DNA of 12,230 nucleotides. Origin: Leucogyrophana mollusca (Eukaryota; Basidiomycota; Agaricomycetes; Boletales). The DNA lies in assembly GCA_021014945.1 (NCBI GenBank), contig MU266821.1:1-12230 (forward strand), read 5' to 3'. The notes under the pieces are model-generated. The model was not told the DNA's origin and ran no database searches. It was given only the letters and a program-made list of their open reading frames with translations. The translations under genes were made by a program, and so were the position numbers. Below, piece after piece: positions 7,801 to 12,230 of this stretch; within the stretch, counting starts at the first letter, position 1; each line of letters begins with the position of its first letter.

Positions 7801-8365
7801 TTGCTGGTTGAACGTGTCAACGCGGCGCTGCACTCGATCTCGACGTGTGCGGTAATCAGTGCGCCGTGTTTGAGGTTTCTGTGATCGACTACAAAATCAC
7901 AGGTAAGTCCTAGAAGACACTTCAAACTTTGGAGGACTCACAGGTTCCAGAAATCACCCATAATATCTCTGGTGAGCTCTTTGAACTCCCCACCCCCGTG
8001 GCTGATAGGTATTTCTTCTGTTCCATCTAGAACGTCCTCGATGTCGTGCCAGTCGTCTGCCGCACTTGCTAAGTCACCGCTAATCGTCTGGTCACATAGT
8101 TCTTTCAGTGCCCGCCTCTCGTCGGTGGTCATTTCTGTGGCTCAAGGTAAGTTAGCACCTCGAGGTCAATGCATGTCTTCTGACCTTGTATACGTGCAGT
8201 CCGGCGTTCTTTGATAGTTGCCGACCTCTGGGCGAGTTTCTTTGGACCCAGAGTCTCCTGAACTTGCCAGATGCTCCTTCCCAGCGCATCGCGAGATGGT
8301 CCTACGTGGACAACCTTCCTGGTCGACAAACGCGTACGGTTCATCTTGATTGACCCTCTGGCCAT
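4870..8365 (-). CDS. KDZ-family transposase, ten exons, about 988 aa
   Basis: Exons: 8365-8185, 8134-7942, 7888-7666, 7583-7386, 7327-6938, 6878-6721, 6667-6291, 6227-6005, 5947-5631, 5576-4870. Introns are 50-63 bases with GT..AG ends, except the uncertain 82-base third one. All phases fit and total 2967 coding bases. The start ATG at 8365 has an excellent context (CACCATGG). Recognised KDZ (Kyakuja-Dileera-Zisupton) landmarks in order: RRDRVQRRVDTFNQQMPSC near residue 145; IRQGVIPCSPISPSV; CNLHG; WRLKHACPACTYSLKGE, a C-x2-C near 311-314; SRWKNMKDEG; FDESG (D about 422) with CRHGFSLVIAD; GGYDIGC (D about 472); FHGHAHRRLCQ; GLEDLEGCERTFSKSNALTS (E about 526-532); YNNYKQALDIL; a long helical C-terminal half; and an acidic tail DDLEEEEDDDEEAEE. 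The acidic D, D, E positions are candidate RNase H-fold catalytic residues. The protein would cut and paste DNA in the nucleus. No nonsense change was seen, so it may be functional. Confidence 0.88.
5577..5630 (-). other. In-phase, stop-free intron of the KDZ gene
   Basis: Donor ACAG|GTATGT and acceptor CGATAG, 54 bases, no in-frame stop. Splicing gives the expected RAGTG|YKMRKHIGKA junction. Retention would insert 18 mostly hydrophobic residues without breaking the frame, so an automatic annotation may miss it. Confidence 0.75.
7584..7665 (-). other. Uncertain third intron of the KDZ gene
   Basis: Exon 3 ends STSVK and exon 4 must begin with KVSLTILPTDDF. The phase-0 pair AAG|GTAGTA and GCTGAG|AAG gives an 82-base intron and keeps the frame, but the acceptor has a poor tract. 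The better-looking acceptor TTCTATAG (ending at 7592) is one base out of phase with every plausible donor. Either the odd splice is used or a small indel has broken the gene here. Confidence 0.4.
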
Positions 8366-8506
8366 GGTGAGTTCAAGGCGCCACTAAACAGACACGTCGC
8401 TGAAGTGTCAAAAACTGACCAGACCCGACAGACACACGTGACAGGCCTATCGCCGCTTAGATATCCATCAACAACCTCGGCCCCAGTCCCCTTCGACCAC
8501 TACACA
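8366..8506. promoter_or_regulatory. Shared divergent promoter interval of the KDZ and RNase H1-N-like genes
   Basis: The minus-strand transposase starts at 8365 and the plus-strand gene starts at 8405 or 8507. At most about 140 bases must therefore hold both core promoters. An E-box-like palindrome CACGTG lies at 8435-8440, and the plus strand becomes pyrimidine/CA-rich towards 8507. No TATA box is clear. Confidence 0.45.
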
Positions 8507-9317
8507 ATGTCAGTGAGTTCACGATCGTCTATGGTGCCACATCAAGGTACGTGGCCATCTTACGCAATGGCCTTACTTCTTTATAGCTCACCGGCATCCC
8601 CGATAGGCATTGCAACCTACACTCGCACAAGAACCGAGAAAACCACGGAGATGACTACAACACGAACCACGGAGGTCACTGAGACCATCATGAAGACAAC
8701 TACACCACATCGCCCTCCCCACCGATCTCCCCGATCTCCTGCTGCCAACAGCGAGCGGAGCTCCCTGCCAATTGCCCAACCATCGATAACTGCATCCCCA
8801 CGTCCTTCATCTCCGACTGTCCATTTCCACCGCGTCAAGTCGGTCTTCCGCCGAGTCATTGGACCTGGAGACAGACCTCAACCCTCATCCGGACTCCATC
8901 AAGCTTCCGACAATGGGAGAGCGGCCGTCTGGCTTCTGGGTGATAACGGTTGGGCAGGAAGTTGGTATATTCTACGATTGGTGAGTATGTCTGTCCTTCA
9001 CCAGTGTTGAGCATGACTCATTCTCTCGTTTCCTCAGGAACGACGTCGGCCGACGGACTAACCATGTCAGCGGGGCCATCCAAAAGAAGTATCCGACCTT
9101 TCAAGAGGCATTGCAGCACTACAGGAGGAGCTACGAGCTGCAAGAACTTAGTGCAGTGCCCGTGCCTAATGGGCCCTTCTGGCCCAAAAATTGTGCATGG
9201 GTACCCGTCGCGACTTCCCCGGAACCCATGCTGTCTCCTTCACCAACGAGTAGCGACGAAATATGGTCCCAGCTAGATGACCTGTCGCTATACATGAGCC
9301 AGGCGCCCATTGATTGA
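8405..9317 (+). CDS. Protein with Thr/Pro-rich leader and RNase H1 N-terminal-like (viroplasmin) domain; probable frameshift
   Basis: The first frame begins at ATG 8405 or, more likely, ATG 8507. It encodes a low-complexity leader (TYTRTRTEKTTEMTTTRTTE, then PHRPPHRSPRSP). From about 8830 the sensible frame is one base over: ASSRSSAESLDLETDLNPHP, then ERPSGFWVITVGQEVGIFYD up to 8980. Intron 8981-9037 (GTGAGT..CTCAG, branch TGACTCA) joins TG|G to make Trp. The last exon, 9038-9317, gives NDVGRRTNHVSGAIQKKYPT, FQEALQHYRRSY, then PVPNGPFWPKNCAWVPV. The pattern 'W.V..G...GIF.DW..V......SGA..KKY.TF.EAL..Y' fits the small domain at the N-terminus of eukaryotic RNase H1 and caulimovirus protein VI, which binds RNA:DNA hybrids or dsRNA. 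No RNase H catalytic domain follows. Without an intron to bridge the frames, a one-base indel near 8830 would disable it unless translation starts at ATG 8913. Confidence 0.65.
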
Positions 9318-9584
9318 ATACCCGGGTTTCTATCTTCACTGCATCTTCAATCTGATCTGTTCTCATGCATATTCACCAGCCTACCAAGTCCTTGAGTTGA
9401 ATGACGCTTCCTTTCATACATACTAATAGTACTTGATACTCCTTGCTGGCCTGTATTGTATATACACTCATTCAATTTATATATGATACTGTCCTCTCGA
9501 ATTCACAACATAAAAGGCAAAGACGGCTGAAAGCCTGGTTTTGCTCGAGTGCACCACAGTTGAAGGTCCATGGTGCGTAGTTGT

Positions 9585-9722
9585 TCACTGGGTCACCCAA
9601 GCGCCACCTAAGATTTCATGTTGCGTTGTGGAAATACCTGACTCTGTCATCGTGAAAATGTCAACCAGGCCGTTCCTCCACAGTTTACTGGCTCGGACAA
9701 CATGGATAATGTCCAGCGCATA
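9585..9722 (-). pseudogene. Short coding-like fragment, unrecognised
   Basis: The minus strand, after a possible acceptor (GGTGCAG|G), reads YALDIIHVVRASKLWRNGLV followed by DIFTMTESGISTTQHEILGG and AWVTQ to a TGA at 9587-9585; the same frame then continues for several dozen residues. It looks like a spliced-gene fragment with a nonsense change. The overlapping plus-strand frame 9541-9735 has no recognisable content. Family unknown. Confidence 0.3.
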
Positions 9723-9740
9723 CCTGCACCTATAACATAA

Positions 9741-9838
9741 CACCTATAGCAAGCAAATACTTTAAATTGGTGGATACCAATAGGTGAATGCAGTGTATAG
9801 CAAACGCGTTCGCTATGCGTTCGTCATACGTTCGCTAT
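9741..9838. repeat. Cluster of short inverted and tandem repeats
   Basis: CACCTAT (9741-9747) pairs with ATAGGTG (9780-9786), enclosing ATTGGT/ACCAAT around GGAT. Next comes ATAGCAAACGCGTTCGCTAT (9797-9816), a palindrome with a single mismatched pair. An 11-base unit is then repeated three times: GCGTTCGCTAT, GCGTTCGTCAT, ACGTTCGCTAT (9806-9838). The arrangement resembles subterminal binding repeats of DNA transposons or a palindromic protein-binding array. Confidence 0.6.
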
Positions 9839-9949
9839 ATTGGCGTATTCTTCGGTGCAGACAATTCTTTTACTATCCAGCAGAATGCTCAGAAGCATTT
9901 ATAGAGGGGTATCAATATCATGTAGTACTTGTATCCTCGTAATTGTAAA

Positions 9950-11220
9950 TTAAAGCGTTGAATGATATCGTACTTCGGAAATTTTGCTATAAGGGACTGA
10001 AGGCGCATACTCATCCAGTTTGACCTCGAAGAACCGAACCTCAGATACTACAGCCAACAAGATATCGTAGACCTGAATGAAATGGTCCTCCACTTGCGCC
10101 CTTCCACCTTGGCTAGGGCTGTGCACGATCTGCCTCAGGGCACTCAGGATCCGCCTGCCTTCGCGGGCGTGCTCCTCGCAGTCGACAAAGAACTTGTCGG
10201 TAGCTCGCGGTGAGTGATCTCTAGCGCGCTGCAAGCACTCATAGAATGTTTTGCTCCACTCACTCTCTAGACCCCACTCCATTCGCCATTCATTGATTCT
10301 GTAGCGCAAAGACGCCAGGGTTGCTGGTAACCCGGGACTTTCGGATACGAGGGACAACAAAGAAGATCGTACTGAGTTTTCGGTGAGCTCGATGTCGGGT
10401 GTGGATGAAGATCTGTCCGATGGGGCAGGATCGTCGCCGTAGCCCGAGAACAACAGGTCTTCGTCGTAGCCTGAGAACGACGGATCTTCAGCGTTGGTCG
10501 AATGGTGGTCAGTGGACGGTAGCGGAGCACCACTGGTAGCTAGAAGTTTTTTCCTGTAAGGGAGGTCAGTAGGATGAGACAGACATCACATTCGTTAGCA
10601 TACTTGCGACGATTGCTGGGCAACGACTGTGTTAGTAGGTAGCCAAGTATATTACGGACTGTTAGCTTACCTTGTGGACCTGACTCGTGCCTTTTCGCGC
10701 TGAGCATTGAGGATTCTGTCAAGCGCAATAAGCTTGCTTCACTGCAAAAAGATCTATGACTTACCCGGGTTTTGCCATCCAGCGCTTGGTGGCTTCCCGC
10801 TGCGTGGCTCTGTGCCCCACTCAAGCACCCATCCTCTTGTGTAATGATTTTGTGCTCTGAGGATGCTGTGTCAGTAGTTAGATTGTGAAACCCACTGTTT
10901 GCTTACCTTGTGCGTGGTGTACCGTCGTCGTGACTTGGTAGGTTGAAAACTTGAACGCTGGCTTCCGGAAGTTGCCGCGGAAGCAAATGTGCACCCCAAA
11001 CAGGAAGGAGTGTATCTTCGAAGGACGCCGGCAGAATCTCCCACCAACAAGCGCTCAAGCTCGTGTTTCACTGCTTCGGTGCTTCCTCACCTTTGCGTTC
11101 GGTCCACGCCTCCAAGTCACTGACTTGTATATCGAGGAAGACAAGCTTTTATCAGAGGCCCGGTGAGTCCCTCAAGCTGAGATTCTCGTGTGCCAACAGG
11201 GGGACCTGACGGCACCTCGA
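9950..11220 (-). pseudogene. Unrecognised multi-exon gene, intact last exon but stops upstream
   Basis: The last exon (about 10549-9950, acceptor CTTACAG) is fully open. It contains a duplicated FSGYDEDLLFSGYGDD motif, then LASLRYRINEWRMEWGLESE, SALRQIVHSP and a helical C-terminus. Upstream, coding-like exons follow with good donors: about 10734-10671 (KLIALDRILNAQREKARVRS, joining in phase across a 121-base gap to RKKLLATSG), 10867-10766 (ILRAQNHYTRGWVLEWGTEP) and 11220-10908 (VFLDIQVSDLEAWTERKGEE, then WWEILPASFEDTLLPVWGAH). That most upstream stretch is one frame but holds TGA TAA at 11154-11149 and TGA at 11070-11068. The 10766/10734 junction is one base out of phase. I infer decay by nonsense and indel, though a different exon set could rescue part of it. 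No known domain recognised; the upstream part is globular-looking and the last exon mostly helical. Confidence 0.5.
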
Positions 11221-12230
11221 GTACTTACTTCACCTGTAAGTCTGGCTTACCGCACCACCTCTGAGTCTCCCCATATGCGTTTGCAGTGAGAATGTTAAAT
11301 TCTAACTCTGCTACACCTCCAGTAGATTCCCCAAACCCCACACACATTCCCGTGGATCTTGAAGCTGCGGGTTGGACGCTTACCTTCGATCTTCAGACCT
11401 CTCCGACAACGTACTCTTGATGCATAGCTTCTTCTTAGGTATGTTTATCAATGTTGATGGATTGAGTGGTCATTGTTGCTGATAGTACTATGAATTAGGG
11501 ATTCCCTCACTCCTTATATTCGCGCATGTCAGCCAAAACAGCTCTCGTGGTTTCGTCCTGTTTATGGTGGGTTTAATCATGTGTTATATCTCCGAGTATG
11601 ACTCACTAATAGCCAACCCAGGTCTTCTGCTGACAATGCACGGGGTGCTTCCACACACAAGTCAGAACGACGATATACTATTGACATAGCAAGAACCTTT
11701 CTACTGTTGTTCTTAGGTATGTATTGTGCCGTCGATGCTTTTGCGAAGACTGATCTACGGAGCACGTAGTCTCCTCTTCGGACGTCTCGGAGCACGTGAT
11801 GTCGGCCCCTCGCGAACTCAATAAATGTATGCAGAGGCTGGTGAGATAGATCCGAGCACTCCAATGATTGGTGTTTGAATGTTCTGACATGTATTTGTTT
11901 TTTTCACTAGAATCTCTCGTTTATTGCGATATTTGTCACGCTGTCGATCTTGATGTGATCTGTGCTAGAAAACAACACAAACCAACACCCCAGACTCCAA
12001 TGGAACACACAACAGAGATCGGTTGGGTAGTCTGGTTGTTCGTGGGATGGATACACTTGCTACCACCCAAAAGTCCAGTCAAGGGAGTAATAGGATGAGC
12101 GCTACTCTGTTAACCAAGAATGATCAACAAAAGCAGGTTGGAGAGCGACAATGGAATAATGTCAGTCAAAAAGTGACCAACAGACCGTAATGCGTAAAAC
12201 CGTAGACGTGAATATACCGGATAATGACAA
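11221..12230. other. Gene-poor right end
   Basis: About 1 kb with no open frame that has a start, splice logic and protein-like content together. It carries many isolated splice-like motifs (for example TTCTTAGGTATGT twice, at 11432-11444 and 11710-11722). It also carries a repeated CGGAGCACGT (about 11758-11767 and 11790-11799), the second inside a GAGCACGTGATG that contains the palindrome CACGTG. The plus-strand frame 11868-12098 has no family features. Confidence 0.45.

Larger units (their letters stand above)
9318..9949. other. AT-rich spacer after the RNase H1-N-like gene
   Basis: Apart from the small remnant and repeat cluster listed separately, no gene is seen. The stretch 9460-9490 is AT-rich (TATATATGATAC), as expected downstream of a gene. 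If the KDZ pair is one mobile element, its other terminus should lie here or further right. Confidence 0.45.

Noticed and set aside
7431..7855. Plus-strand frames opposite KDZ exons 3 and 4
   Set aside because: Shadows of conserved transposase sequence.
4398..9900. Matching terminal inverted repeats or target duplications bracketing the KDZ/RNase H1-N pair
   Set aside because: Visual comparison of the left spacer with the right spacer found no convincing matching ends, so no mobile-element boundaries are given.
10600..10622. Possible 23-base micro-exon in the 9950-11220 gene
   Set aside because: It has splice motifs on both sides, but including it breaks the frame to the last exon from the fluent upstream exon. 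Skipping it restores the frame.
11163..11207. Plus-strand intron GTGAGT..CCAACAG after a frame ending in DLYIEEDKLLSEAR
   Set aside because: The motifs are good, but the upstream plus-strand frame has no support and the minus strand reads more fluently here (VFLDIQVSDLEAWTERKGEE).
1..12230. tRNA, rRNA, CRISPR array, bacterial operon features, long terminal repeats, reverse transcriptase or TET/JBP gene
   Set aside because: None was recognisable on either strand by eye.

Overview
The window looks like a transposon-rich stretch of a mushroom-forming basidiomycete genome (Agaricomycetes; order not determinable). The reasons are many short introns of 48-63 bases with GT..AG ends, a KDZ-type transposase, a degenerate WD40-repeat gene of a kind common in these fungi, and lineage-expanded hypothetical proteins. 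It is not prokaryotic: no operons, no Shine-Dalgarno sites, no CRISPR array and no tRNA or rRNA were seen.

Layout. 1-871 (minus) is the 5' part of a three-exon hypothetical gene with a Pro/Ala-rich tail that runs off the left edge; a strong 77-base hairpin (881-957) lies just upstream of it. 966-3200 is a gene graveyard: a broken plus-strand remnant (966-1234), a broken minus-strand remnant (1367-1980), a coiled-coil plus-strand gene interrupted by a TAG (2013-2531), and a decayed minus-strand copy of a 26S proteasome AAA-ATPase, most like Rpt2 (2560-3200). 3683-4456 (plus) is a WD40 gene cut short after five repeats. 4457-4869 has no gene but has hairpins.

4870-8365 (minus) is the centrepiece: a ten-exon KDZ transposase gene that can be read through to a protein of about 988 residues with no internal stop. 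One junction (exon 3/4) is uncertain. About 40-140 bases away, head to head, a plus-strand gene (8405/8507-9317) encodes a Thr/Pro-rich leader followed by a domain like the RNA:DNA-hybrid-binding N-terminus of RNase H1. It carries a probable one-base frameshift near 8830. The two genes share one short promoter interval and may be parts of one mobile unit, but no element ends were proved.

9318-9949 is non-genic except for a small remnant (9585-9722) and a cluster of short inverted and tandem repeats (9741-9838). 9950-11220 (minus) is an unrecognised gene with an intact last exon and in-frame stops upstream. 11221-12230 shows no convincing gene.

Overall, a nearly intact transposase gene sits among truncated or frame-broken genes, which suggests a repeat-rich, gene-poor region. 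All exon structures are inferred by eye from splice motifs and reading frame.
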